Source: Sandarakinorhabdus glacialis (GTDB lineage: Bacteria; Pseudomonadota; Alphaproteobacteria; Sphingomonadales; Sphingomonadaceae). From it: a stretch of DNA of 64,000 nucleotides. Shown in pieces: positions 27,119 through 35,454 of the stretch (within the stretch, counting starts at the first letter, position 1; every line of letters begins with the position of its first letter). The notes under the pieces are model-generated. The model worked only from the letters and a program-made list of their open reading frames with translations, was not told the DNA's origin and ran no database searches. Made by a program: the position numbers and the translations under genes. The stretch spans positions 238,123-302,122 of the forward strand of contig NZ_BMJM01000001.1 of NCBI RefSeq assembly GCF_014643455.1, written 5' to 3'.

Positions 27119-27895
27119 TCAGACGATTGTGGCGCCGCCGTCGATGGTGAAGCATTGGCCGGTGGCGAAGCCGCCGGCCTTGCCGGCGAGGAGGACGGCC
27201 ATGCCGGCGATCTCGTCGGGGGTGCCGATGCGGCGGAGGGGGGCGTTGCCGGTCGAGGCCTTGAGGATGTCGGGGTTGTCCCAGAGCGCCTTGGCGAAAT
27301 CGGTCTTGATGAGGCCAGGAGCGATGCAGTTGACGCGGACGTTGTCGGGACCGAATTCAGCCGCAAGGTTGCGGGCGAGCTGCATGTCGGCGGCCTTGGA
27401 GATGCAATAGGCGCCGATGACGGTCGAGCCCTTCAGCCCGCCGACCGACGAGATGATGGTGATGCTGCCGTCCTTGCGCGCCTGCATGGCGGGGGCGACC
27501 ATGGTGATCAGCCAATGGTTGGAGACGATGTTGTTCTGCAGGATCTTGGTGAACTGGTCGTCGGAGATGCCGGCCTGGGGGCCGAAATAGGGATTCGAGG
27601 CGGCGTTGCAGACGAGGCTGTCGATCTTGCCGTGACGCTCCAGCGTCTTGTCGACGAGGTTCTGCAGGCTGGCCTTGTCGGCGATGTTGGCGGGGATAGA
27701 GAACGCCGCTTCACGGCCGACGGCGGCGTTGATCTCCGCGACGGCGGCGTCGCAGGCGTCGGACTTGCGGCTCGAGACGATGACGTTGGCGCCGTGCTCG
27801 GCCATGCGGTGGGCGATGGCCTTGCCGATGCCGCGTGACGAGCCGGTGATGAGGGCGGTCTGGCCGGTCAGGTCGAATAGTGCGGGCAATGTCAT
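27119..27895 (-). CDS. Short-chain dehydrogenase/reductase
   Basis: A 258-residue classical SDR. It has the cofactor motif TGSSRGIGKAIA near residue 17, the NNAG-like block VCNAASNP, the catalytic Ser in ISSVGG and the Tyr-Xaa3-Lys in AYCISKAAD, and the usual C-terminus FTIDGGATIV. SSRKSD after the second strand suggests NADP(H) preference. The substrate is unknown. AGGAGACGATC precedes the ATG. It is divergent from an MFS transporter across 97 bases. Confidence 0.9.
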   Translation of the reverse strand: MTLPALFDLTGQTALITGSSRGIGKAIAHRMAEHGANVIVSSRKSDACDAAVAEINAAVGREAAFSIPANIADKASLQNLVDKTLERHGKIDSLVCNAASNPYFGPQAGISDDQFTKILQNNIVSNHWLITMVAPAMQARKDGSITIISSVGGLKGSTVIGAYCISKAADMQLARNLAAEFGPDNVRVNCIAPGLIKTDFAKALWDNPDILKASTGNAPLRRIGTPDEIAGMAVLLAGKAGGFATGQCFTIDGGATIV

Positions 27896-27992
27896 GATCG
27901 TCTCCTGTGGTTTTAAGGTGTCTATGCGGCGTCATTGCACCCCTGTCACCCGTCAGTGATGACAAGTTCATTGCGCCTCGCCATGGTGCGCC

Positions 27993-29216
27993 ATGGCCGA
28001 ATCGTTGATGACTAATTTCACGCGCCCCGGTGTGCGTGCCACCTGGCTGGCGTGTCTGTTCTTTGCCGGGTTCGGGTGCCTCGTGCCGTTCTTGCCGATG
28101 TGGCTGGAAAAAGCGCATGGATTTTCGGGGTCGCAGATCGGCCTGGTGCTGGCGATCGGCGGGTTTTCGCGGATCATCGCCGGGCCGTTGACCGCCGCCT
28201 GGGCCGACGGGCGGAGCGATCGCCGCGCGCCGATGTTCCTGTTCGCGATCCTGATGACGATCGGCTTCGGGTCGCTGTGGTTCGTCACCGGGTTCACGAT
28301 GGTCTTCGTCATCATCCTGATGCTCGACGTGGCGTTCTGGGGGCTGTTGCCGGTCGTCGAGGCGGCGTTGCTGCGGCTGACGCGCTATGGCTGGCCGCGA
28401 TATGGGTTGGCGCGGGGGCTGGCTTCGGCGGCGTTCGTGCTGGGGTCGAGCATGGTCGGCATGTTGATTGATCACTATGGCGCCTGGGCGATCTGGGGCT
28501 GGCTGTTCGGGGTGTCGGCGCTGCTGATCGTCGCGGCGTGGTGGATGGTGCCCGAGCCGGTGGCGGGCGACCGCGAGGCGCCGTTCGGGGCGCGGCTGGC
28601 GGCGGGCGTCGGCATGTTGAAGGATCGCAAGTTCGCGCTGCTGATCTTTGCCGCCGGGTTGATCCAGGCGACGCACAGCTATTTCTATGTGGCGGGGACG
28701 TTGATCTGGACCAACAGCCAGCAATTGTCGTCGACGCTGTCGGGGAATTTATGGTCGATCGGGGTGGTGGCCGAGGTTGGATTTTTGATCTTTTTGGCGC
28801 GTTGGACCGAGCGGTTCGCGCCCGAGACCTTGATTTTGGTGGGGGCGATTTCCGCGGTTATTCGCTGGACGGTGATGGCGGCACTGCCGCCGGTGTGGGC
28901 GCTGTATTTCCTGCAGATCATGCATGCCGGGACGTTTGCGGCGACGTTCCTGGGGGCGATGCGGATGATCCAGGGGCTGCATGGGGATGAGCGGACGCCG
29001 ACGGCGCAGATGATCTATATGGCGCTGGCTTCGGCGCCGGCGCAGGCGGTGACGACGTTGATGTCGGGGGAGCTGTATGAGTACCTGGCGCCGACGGGGC
29101 GGGCGGCGCTGGGGTATCTGGCGATGACCGGGGTGGCGGTTGTTGGCTTGGTGCTGGCGGTCATGTTGTGGTTGCGGCGGGATCCTGTGGCGGCGCCGGT
29201 TGGGGCTGCTGCCTAG
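27993..29216 (+). CDS. MFS transporter (phenylpropionate permease-like)
   Basis: A 407-residue protein with twelve membrane segments. WLACLFFAGFGCLVPFLPMW at the start and the loop GPLTAAWADGRSDRRAPM (the MFS DRxGRR-type motif) match the HcaT/nucleoside-H+-symporter-like branch named 3-phenylpropionate MFS transporter. The real substrate is not known. It shares a promoter region with the divergent SDR gene, which hints at a common pathway. Two ATGs lie close together (27993 and 28008); the first is used here. Confidence 0.85.
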   Translation: MAESLMTNFTRPGVRATWLACLFFAGFGCLVPFLPMWLEKAHGFSGSQIGLVLAIGGFSRIIAGPLTAAWADGRSDRRAPMFLFAILMTIGFGSLWFVTGFTMVFVIILMLDVAFWGLLPVVEAALLRLTRYGWPRYGLARGLASAAFVLGSSMVGMLIDHYGAWAIWGWLFGVSALLIVAAWWMVPEPVAGDREAPFGARLAAGVGMLKDRKFALLIFAAGLIQATHSYFYVAGTLIWTNSQQLSSTLSGNLWSIGVVAEVGFLIFLARWTERFAPETLILVGAISAVIRWTVMAALPPVWALYFLQIMHAGTFAATFLGAMRMIQGLHGDERTPTAQMIYMALASAPAQAVTTLMSGELYEYLAPTGRAALGYLAMTGVAVVGLVLAVMLWLRRDPVAAPVGAAA

Positions 29217-29268
29217 CGCTTTGCCGGTTGGCGTGGTGCTTGCGCTTGGGTGCGGGTGCGTGCGGGGA

Positions 29269-29348
29269 GGCTGGATGCCAGCCTTCGCTGGCATGACAGG
29301 GTAGAGATAGAAAGTTAGCTGGGTCCCGGGTCGAGCCCGGGATGACAG
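29269..29348. repeat. Two type D dispersed hairpin repeats
   Basis: GGATGCCAGCC-TTCG-CTGGCATGACAGG (29273-29299) and GTCCCGGGTCGAGCCCGGGATGACAG (29322-29348) are the common hairpin repeats whose reverse translation reads like MTPAKAG peptides. They lie downstream of the MFS gene and may form terminator-like stems. Confidence 0.7.
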
Positions 29349-29362
29349 TTCTTTGGGTGCAG

Positions 29363-29404
29363 AGTCACCCACCCCCGACCCCTCCCTTGAAGAAGGGAGG
29401 GGAG
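29363..29404. repeat. Dispersed palindromic repeat, type C, copy 5
   Basis: AGTCACCCACCCCCGACCCC then TCCCTTGAAGAAGGGAGGGG. It is nearly identical to the copy inside pabBC at 17979. It sits just after the Anbu gene stop. Confidence 0.85.
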
Positions 29405-29413
29405 CAGAAGCCG

Positions 29414-30181
29414 CTAGTCGTAGAGGCTTTCGCGGCTGGGTTCGCTGGCGTAGCTGGGGAGGGGGATGGCGGCGGCGGCGGCGCGGAGGGCGTTCGACCA
29501 GCGGTCGTTGATGTCGCGGTAATAATGGTCCTCGGCGTCGATGCGGTGGCTGAGTTCGACGCGGCTGGTGCCGGTGCGGACGGTGACGATGTCGATCGGC
29601 AGGCCAACGGCGAGGTTCGAGCGCATCGTGGCCGAGAAGGAGATCAGCGCGATCTTGATGGCTTCGGCCATCGGGGTTTCGAAATTGACCATGCGATCGA
29701 GGACGGGCTTGCCGTATTTGTGCTCGCCGATCTGCAGGAAGGGCGTGTCGGGCTGGCATTCGATGAAATTGCCGGCGCCGTAGATCAGGAACATGCGCGG
29801 GCGGCGGCTGTCGATGCTGCCACCGAACAACAGGCTGGCGTCGGTGCGGATACTGTCATCCTTGACGACAAGATCGATCGAGGCCTTGGCTTCGCTGAGG
29901 CCCTGGCCGACGATCTGGGCGGCGCGGAAGACGGTGGGGGCAGAGGCAACGAATTCGCGCTCGTCGCTGTCGGGCATGACGATGCCGAGCTGGACCCGGC
30001 TGAGCGCCGATTGGGTGACCGACAGGCTGCCGGCGGAGGCCACCGTCATGACGCGGTCGTCGCCGGTTTCGAGGATGCGGAGCTTGCGATAGGTCGAGAT
30101 GTTGTCGACGCCGGCGTTGGTGCGGGTGTCCCCCATCATCACCATGCCCTCGCGGACCAGGATGCCGATACAATAGGTCAT
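29414..30181 (-). CDS. Anbu, proteasome-like peptidase (ancestral beta subunit)
   Basis: A 255-residue Ntn-hydrolase-fold protein. The N-terminal Met precedes Thr2, which would be the nucleophilic Thr1 after Met removal (MTYCIGILVREG). The proteasome-like Asp is in MMGDTRTN (residue 18) and the Lys in TYRKL (residue 33), so the catalytic triad is kept. This matches Anbu (COG3484), which forms open helical rings rather than closed barrels; its natural substrate is unknown. It is the last gene of a four-gene operon with the usual partners. Confidence 0.93.
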   Translation of the reverse strand: MTYCIGILVREGMVMMGDTRTNAGVDNISTYRKLRILETGDDRVMTVASAGSLSVTQSALSRVQLGIVMPDSDEREFVASAPTVFRAAQIVGQGLSEAKASIDLVVKDDSIRTDASLLFGGSIDSRRPRMFLIYGAGNFIECQPDTPFLQIGEHKYGKPVLDRMVNFETPMAEAIKIALISFSATMRSNLAVGLPIDIVTVRTGTSRVELSHRIDAEDHYYRDINDRWSNALRAAAAAIPLPSYASEPSRESLYD

Positions 30182-30232
30182 GACCCGAGGAATCCCCGTT
30201 GAACTGCCGTGTTGGTCGCGCGTCCGTCGGTG

Positions 30233-31084
30233 TCAGTTTTGCGACTGGCTCTGCTTCTGCGACCCCGACACGGCGGTGGCAAGCCCTGCTTCGCTGGCGG
30301 TGACGCTGACCGCCATGGTTTCGGCGCCGCCGCCGCGCCGGGCGCCGCGGACGGGAGCGGCATCGAGATAGTCGAGGCCGACGGCGACGCGGAGGTAGGA
30401 TTCGGTCGTCGACATGCCGTTGGTTGGATCGAAGCCGACCCAGCCGAGATCTGGGAGGTGCGCCTCGACCCAGGCGTGGCCGGCGGGTTGGGTGACGATG
30501 CCGTCAGCGCGCACCAGGTGCCCGGAGACGTAGCGCGCCGGGATTTCAAGGTAGCGCGCGGCGGCGGCGAAGATGTGGCTGTAGTCCTGGCAGACGCCGG
30601 CCTGGAGGGCGAAGGCATGGGCGGCGCCGGTCTGGCTTTCGGTGGCGTCGGCGTCGAAGGTCATGCGTTCGAACAGCGCCTTGAGCATGACGTGGCAGGT
30701 TTCGAGCTGGTTGGCGCCGGCGCATTCGCGGGCGAAATTGCGGATGGCATCGTCGGCGGTGCTGAGCGGGGTGCTGCGCAGGTAGATGCTGGGGGGCAGC
30801 GGCTCGGGGGTGCCGGTAAGGACGCCGTGGGTCTCGGTGGTGTCGACTTCGCCGGTGACGTGGAGCGACAGGCGGCGGATGGGGGCGTCGGCGTAGAACA
30901 TGTGGGTGATGTTGCCGAAGACATCGCGGCCGCGCCGGAGGTGGCCGTCGGCATCGGTGTCGAGGCGCCAGTGGATGATGTGCTGGTCGTGATGGCCGCA
31001 GGGTTCGACGCGGAGCAGCTGGATGACGTCGCTGGCTAGGGCGGAATAGTCGTAAATGGTGGAGTAGGCGACTTTGATGCGCAT
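30233..31084 (-). CDS. Transglutaminase-like protein of the Anbu operon
   Basis: A 283-residue protein. An N-terminal bacterial transglutaminase-associated domain (MRIKVAYSTIYDYSALASDV) precedes the core with the catalytic Cys in AGVCQDYSHIF, the His in AGHAWVEAHL and the Asp in WVGFDPTNG. Relatives may be amidases or transpeptidases acting on isopeptide bonds. In the Anbu operon it is thought to work on the peptide product of the ATP-grasp enzyme; that role is inference from conserved context. The Gln/Ser-rich tail SGSQKQSQSQN is unusual. It lies 51 bases before the Anbu gene. Confidence 0.9.
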   Translation of the reverse strand: MRIKVAYSTIYDYSALASDVIQLLRVEPCGHHDQHIIHWRLDTDADGHLRRGRDVFGNITHMFYADAPIRRLSLHVTGEVDTTETHGVLTGTPEPLPPSIYLRSTPLSTADDAIRNFARECAGANQLETCHVMLKALFERMTFDADATESQTGAAHAFALQAGVCQDYSHIFAAAARYLEIPARYVSGHLVRADGIVTQPAGHAWVEAHLPDLGWVGFDPTNGMSTTESYLRVAVGLDYLDAAPVRGARRGGGAETMAVSVTASEAGLATAVSGSQKQSQSQN

Positions 31085-31162
31085 GACGGTGAGCGACCTA
31101 GTTTGGGTTTGGGGTGGTGGGCCCGATTTGTGCTGTGGGGTGGGGGGCTATTTTCGGCTGGG

Positions 31163-31197
31163 GCGGGAGATGGGCCCCGGCCTTCGCCGGGGTGACG
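31163..31197. repeat. Type D dispersed hairpin repeat
   Basis: GCGGGAGATGGGCCCCGGC, then CTTCGCCGGGGTGACG, with the stem CCCCGGC/GCCGGGG. The same sequence occurs at 44108-44141. It lies in the spacer between the Alpha-E and transglutaminase genes, inside the Anbu operon. Confidence 0.8.
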
Positions 31198-31228
31198 ATG
31201 AAAAAAGGGGTGGCGGCTAGAAAGGTCA

Positions 31229-32170
31229 TCAGAAGAGGTATTGTTCGGCGATGGCTTCGCCGAGCTTGTTGTTGTCGATGATGAACTGGTTGAGGAATTC
31301 GTGGAGGCCGTCGGAGAAGATGGTGTCGATGTTCGAGCGCGACAGGCGGGCGTGGCCGGCCGAGGCGAGGCGGTGGGCGGGGCCGCGCTTGCCGGTGACG
31401 CTGGCGAGCAGGTCGAGGTGGCGGAGGAGCTCGTCGTAGCAGGAGGCGAGGCTGCGCGGGATCTGGCGGTTGAGGATGAGCAGGTCGGCGACCAGCCAGG
31501 GCTTGACGGTGTCGCGGTAGACCCAGCGATAGGCGGTCATCGCCGAGACGGTGCGCAGGATCGTCGTCCATTGAAAATAGTCGAGGCTGCCGCCGACGGT
31601 CTCGCCGCGGGGCAGCAGGAGGTGGTATTTGACATCGAGAAGCCGGGCGGAATTGTCGGCGCGCTCGATCGCCGAGCCGAGGTTGACGAACCAGAAGGCG
31701 TCGCCGCGCAGCATCGTGCGCTGGGCGGCGCCTTCGAAGGCGGCGACGGCATGCTTGACGAGTTCGAGGAGCGGCCCGATGGCGTCGCGGCCATCGAGGC
31801 GGGTGCCGTAGCGCGAGACTTCGAGCCAGGCGGTGTTGACGGCTTCCCAGGCTTCCTCCGTCAGTGCGGTGCGGACCGAGCGGGCGTTGGCGCGCGCCGC
31901 TTCGAGGCACGAGCGGATCGACGACGGGTTGGCGGGATCGAGAGTGAGGAAATCGCTGATCTGCTGCTCGTCGAGGGCGAGGCCGCGTTCGGCGTGGGCC
32001 TGGGTCATCCAGGTCGCGGCGAGGGCGGATTCCCAGGCGTTGCCGGCGCCGCCGTACGAGGTCGGCAGCGCGGCGAGACGCTGGGTGGCCTCGATCAGGC
32101 GCGCGGTGAAATCGGCGCGCTCGAGGTAGCGGCCCATCCAGTAGAGGTTGCCGGCGGTTCTAGAAAGCAC
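31229..32170 (-). CDS. Alpha-E domain protein (DUF403) of the Anbu operon
   Basis: A 313-residue, mostly alpha-helical protein. The start VLSRTAGNLYWMGRYLERAD and the later FWFVNLGSAIERADNSARLL, together with its repeated E-R-A-D/N motif, define the Alpha-E family (COG2307), of unknown biochemical role and nearly always coupled to a circularly permuted ATP-grasp enzyme. The GTG at 32170 is preceded by AGGA at good spacing and gives the usual N-terminus; reading from an ATG 17 codons upstream adds residues unlike the family. It lies between ATP-grasp and transglutaminase genes. Confidence 0.92.
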   Translation of the reverse strand: MLSRTAGNLYWMGRYLERADFTARLIEATQRLAALPTSYGGAGNAWESALAATWMTQAHAERGLALDEQQISDFLTLDPANPSSIRSCLEAARANARSVRTALTEEAWEAVNTAWLEVSRYGTRLDGRDAIGPLLELVKHAVAAFEGAAQRTMLRGDAFWFVNLGSAIERADNSARLLDVKYHLLLPRGETVGGSLDYFQWTTILRTVSAMTAYRWVYRDTVKPWLVADLLILNRQIPRSLASCYDELLRHLDLLASVTGKRGPAHRLASAGHARLSRSNIDTIFSDGLHEFLNQFIIDNNKLGEAIAEQYLF

Positions 32171-32210
32171 GGGTTGTTTCCTGTTGAGCGCTGGCGTTTC
32201 GGCTGGTGCG

Positions 32211-32270
32211 GGACCCCTCACCCCGCTCGGCCAAGGGGCCGAGTCGCCCTCTCCCGCAGGGGGAGAGGGA
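32211..32270. repeat. Dispersed palindromic repeat, type B, copy 5
   Basis: GGGACCCCTCACCCCGCTCG, GCCAAGGGGCCGAGTCGCCC, and TCTCCCGCAGGGGGAGAGGG. It lies in the spacer between the ATP-grasp and Alpha-E genes, inside the Anbu operon. Confidence 0.8.
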
Positions 32271-32280
32271 GGTGGACGGC

Positions 32281-33744
32281 TTAGTCATCGACGACCCATG
32301 TGTCTTTGGTGCCGCCGCCTTGTGAGCTGTTCACAACCAGTGAGCCGGGGGTCATCGCGACGCGGGTGAGGCCGCCGGGGACGATTTTCACGTCGTTGGC
32401 GCCGGTGAGGACGAAGGGGCGGAGATCGACGTGGCGCGCGGCGATGCCGGCGTCGGTGGCGGTCGGGCAGGTGCTGAGCGCGAGTGTTGGCTGGGCGATG
32501 AACTTTTCGGGGTGGGCCTTGAGCTTGGCAGCGAAGGCGGCGAGCGTGGCTTGGGGCGCGTGGGGGCCGATCAGCATGCCATAGCCGCCCGAGCCGTCAA
32601 CTTCCTTGACCACCAGTTCGGCAAGGTGATCGAGGACGTAGCCGAGCGCCTCGGGTTCGCGGCAGCGCCAGGTGGGCACGTTGCCGAGGATGGGTTCCTC
32701 GCCGGTGTAGAAGCGCACGATGTCGGGCATGTAGCTGTAGATCGCCTTGTCGTCGGCGACGCCGGTGCCGACGGCGTTGGCGAGGGTGACGTTGCCGGCG
32801 CCATAGGCCGACATCAGGCCGGGGACGCCGAGCATCGAGGCGGGGTTAAAGACCAAAGGGTCGATGAAATCATCGTCGAGGCGGCGGTAGATGACGTCGA
32901 CGCGCTCGGGGCCCTCGGTGGTCCGCATGTAGACGATGTCGTCGCGGACGAAGAGGTCGGAGCCTTCGACAAGCTCGATGCCGAGTTTGTCGGCGAGGAA
33001 ACTGTGTTCGTAGAAGGCGCTGTTGTGGCGGCCGGGGGTGAGCAGGACGCAAACGGGTGCGCTGCCGCTGCGGCTGCGGCGCGGGCTGACCGAGGCGAGG
33101 GTTTCGAGCAGCATTTCCGGATAGGTTTCGACGGGTGCGACCTTCATCTGGTCGAACAGCTCGGGGACCAGCTTGAGCATGACCTCGCGGTTTTCGAGCA
33201 TGTAGGAGACGCCGGACGGCGTTCGGGCGTTGTCCTCGAGGACGTAGAACTGGTCGGGGCCGGTGCGGACCAAGTCGATGCCGGCGATGTGGGTCCAGAC
33301 GCCGCCGGGGGGCTTTTTGCCGACCATGTGGAGGTTGTAGCCGGGGTTCTGGAGGACGAGCTCCTCGGGCATGATGCCGGCGCGCAGGATATCGCGCGGG
33401 CCATAGACATCGGCGAGGAAGGCGTTGAGGGCGCGGACGCGTTGCTTGAGGCCGGCTTCGAGGCCATCCCATTCCGAGCGGGCGAGAATGCGCGGCACGA
33501 TGTCGAAGGGGATCAGGCGCTCGGCGGCATCGGGGTCGCCATAGACGGCGAAGGTGATGCCGATGCGGCGGAAGAAGAGTTCGGCTTGGCGGCGGCGCGT
33601 GGCCATCAGCTCGGGGGGCGATTGATCGAGCCAGTTCTGGATCGCGCGGTATCCCGAAGTAACTGCTGCCGGTTCGCCGCCCGAGGCACGGCCATACGCA
33701 TCGCCGAGGCCGTACATTTCGTCGAATGCCGTGATTTGCGCCAT
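32281..33744 (-). CDS. Circularly permuted ATP-grasp type 2 protein of the Anbu operon
   Basis: A 487-residue protein with the DUF404/DUF407 blocks of the circularly permuted ATP-grasp family (COG2308): FDIVPRILARSEWDGLEAGL, YVLEDNARTPSGVSYMLENR, VKEVDGSGGYGMLIGPHAP and the C-terminal VNSSQGGGTKDTWV. Such enzymes are expected to join a carboxylate and an amine using ATP, that is, to make a peptide-like product. The ATG at 33744 has GGGAG upstream; the long frame extending upstream of it overlaps another gene. It is the first gene of the four-gene Anbu operon. Confidence 0.93.
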   Translation of the reverse strand: MAQITAFDEMYGLGDAYGRASGGEPAAVTSGYRAIQNWLDQSPPELMATRRRQAELFFRRIGITFAVYGDPDAAERLIPFDIVPRILARSEWDGLEAGLKQRVRALNAFLADVYGPRDILRAGIMPEELVLQNPGYNLHMVGKKPPGGVWTHIAGIDLVRTGPDQFYVLEDNARTPSGVSYMLENREVMLKLVPELFDQMKVAPVETYPEMLLETLASVSPRRSRSGSAPVCVLLTPGRHNSAFYEHSFLADKLGIELVEGSDLFVRDDIVYMRTTEGPERVDVIYRRLDDDFIDPLVFNPASMLGVPGLMSAYGAGNVTLANAVGTGVADDKAIYSYMPDIVRFYTGEEPILGNVPTWRCREPEALGYVLDHLAELVVKEVDGSGGYGMLIGPHAPQATLAAFAAKLKAHPEKFIAQPTLALSTCPTATDAGIAARHVDLRPFVLTGANDVKIVPGGLTRVAMTPGSLVVNSSQGGGTKDTWVVDD

Positions 33745-33860
33745 TGCCGCTCCCGAAAGGCTGGATGCCGATAGTGTGCAGTGGCGCGGAAAGCGCAAGG
33801 GCAATGTGAGGTGTGCGGCGCCTCCGATCGAATACTTGCCGAAAAATTCCGGCGGGGCGG

Positions 33861-35123
33861 CTATTGCGGGCGGACGTCGTTGTTGTTGCGTTCCGAACGC
33901 GGGATGGATTGTGCCGGGCGTTCGGCTCGGAGTGGCGGGGCAGCGGCGGGCTGGGGGGCCGAAACCTGCGGGGCGGGGGCTTGCATAACAGGCCGGCCGC
34001 CGCCCGGGCCGCCCTGGTACTGGCCGGCCGGACGCGGCGGTTGGCCGACGGCGCCGACGGGTCGGCCGGGATTGCCGTTGTAGCCGGGGCGGGGCCGGCC
34101 GTTGAAGCTGCCGCCGATGGCGTTGCCGACGCCGTTGTTGACGCCGTTGTTCTGGCCGTAATTCTGGCCGTTCGGGCGGGGCACATAGGCAGGGCGGTCG
34201 CCGCCAGGGCGACCCTGGTAATTGCCCTGGGGGTAGCTTGGACGTTGACGCGGGACGCCGGCGATGGCGCCGCCGATGCTGTCCGAGACGCCGGGACGGG
34301 GGTAGTTTCCAGGGCGGCCGGGATAGTCGGGCCGGCCGGCGCCCGGGTTGTTGCCGGGGTAACCGGGGCGGTTGTAGCCGGGGCGGCCGTAGTTGTAGCC
34401 GGGCCGACCGTTCCAGCCGTTGTTGTAGTTCCAGCGGCTGCCACTCCAATAGTTGCGGCCGTTGTTCCACGGCAGGATGCGGCCGCCGAAGCCGCGCTGA
34501 TAGATGTTCTGGCGCGGCACCCAGACCCAGCTCGGCGCGTACCAGCTGTTCCAGTTGTCGTAGCCCCAGCTGTTGCCCAAGCCGCCGGTGCCCAAGCCGC
34601 CGGTGCCGAAGCCGCCGCTGCCGAAGCCAACGCCGACCGAATAGGCGACGCCGGGAGGGATCGGTGCCCAGCCGGCGACGTCCTGCGTCTCGTCCTCGCG
34701 CCACGCCACCCATGACGGCGCCCATTCGGTGCCCGGCACCCAGACCCAGCCGGCGGCCTCGTCGAAGCCCCAGCGGCCGTAATGGTCGGTGGCCCAGCCC
34801 CAGGGATCGTCGCTGATCCACAGGCGATCCTCGCCCCATTGGCCGTTGACATAGGGCCGCCAGCCCTGAGGCGCGTCGGGCCGAAAGGCCTGGCCGAAGC
34901 GGCTGTCGATCCAGTCGCCGTATTGCGCAAGCGGTTCGTAGAAGACCTGGGTTGATACGACGTTCTGGCCGCCGAATTGATCGCCGGGCTGGGCGTATTG
35001 GCCGCCCCCCATGCCATTGTCGTAACCGGACGGATAGCTGGGGGCCTGGCCGCCGGCATAGTCATAGGCGCAGGCGCCGGTGAGCAGGAGGGCGGCGAAC
35101 GGGAGGAGGCGGATCGGCGACAT
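33861..35123 (-). CDS. DUF6600-type lipoprotein with an extended Gly/Pro/Asn-rich tail
   Basis: A 420-residue protein. A lipoprotein signal peptide (MSPIRLLPFAALLLTGAC, Cys at residue 18) is followed by a conserved Trp-rich domain (YEPLAQYGDWIDSRFGQAFR, DDPWGWATDHYGRWGFDE, GWVWVPGTEWAPSWVAWRED) typical of DUF6600. The rest, from about residue 145, is low complexity: GTGGLGTGGLG repeats, then many PGY, RPGY and NNG units. It is probably anchored in a membrane with a flexible tail reaching into the envelope. The function is unknown. The ATG at 35123 has AAAGG upstream and gives the better signal peptide. Confidence 0.82.
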   Translation of the reverse strand: MSPIRLLPFAALLLTGACAYDYAGGQAPSYPSGYDNGMGGGQYAQPGDQFGGQNVVSTQVFYEPLAQYGDWIDSRFGQAFRPDAPQGWRPYVNGQWGEDRLWISDDPWGWATDHYGRWGFDEAAGWVWVPGTEWAPSWVAWREDETQDVAGWAPIPPGVAYSVGVGFGSGGFGTGGLGTGGLGNSWGYDNWNSWYAPSWVWVPRQNIYQRGFGGRILPWNNGRNYWSGSRWNYNNGWNGRPGYNYGRPGYNRPGYPGNNPGAGRPDYPGRPGNYPRPGVSDSIGGAIAGVPRQRPSYPQGNYQGRPGGDRPAYVPRPNGQNYGQNNGVNNGVGNAIGGSFNGRPRPGYNGNPGRPVGAVGQPPRPAGQYQGGPGGGRPVMQAPAPQVSAPQPAAAPPLRAERPAQSIPRSERNNNDVRPQ

Positions 35124-35226
35124 GATGGCGAACCTTTCGATTGCCATGATCGTTAACGATGTGTCGCTGTCGGCGCGATGAATGACGTATCCTTCGCGGT
35201 TTCGGCCCGTCGCATGGCCGAAAAAC

Positions 35227-35301
35227 TGGCTCCCCGGGTAGGATTCGAACCTACGACATTTCGATTAACAGTCGAACGCTCTACCGCTGAGCTACCAGGG
35301 A
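35227..35301 (-). tRNA. tRNA-Asn (anticodon GTT)
   Basis: The reverse strand folds as a 75-base cloverleaf. The acceptor stem TCCCTGG pairs with CCGGGGA (one G-T pair). The D arm is GCTCAGCGGTAGAGC. The anticodon stem TTCGA/TCGAA holds the loop CTGTTAA with anticodon GTT. The T arm is GTAGGTTCGAATCCTAC. The CCA end is encoded. No other tRNA is near. Confidence 0.97.
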
Positions 35302-35454
35302 ACGGTGCGAGGCGGCGGCTATAGCCGGGGGATTGCGCATCGGCAAGGGCGAGTGTGAAGGTTTTCGGCTTTTGTTGCGGCGGTGCGGCATTGCGGTTGC
35401 CTTGGTGGGCGGGTTCGCGCATCCAAGCGTCTGGCGGATACGGGAAATGCTGCG

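Noticed and set aside
32281-34839. An 852-codon reverse frame joining the ATP-grasp gene to sequence upstream
   Set aside because: The family start and ribosome binding site are at 33744. The upstream part is an alternative reading of the DUF6600 gene.
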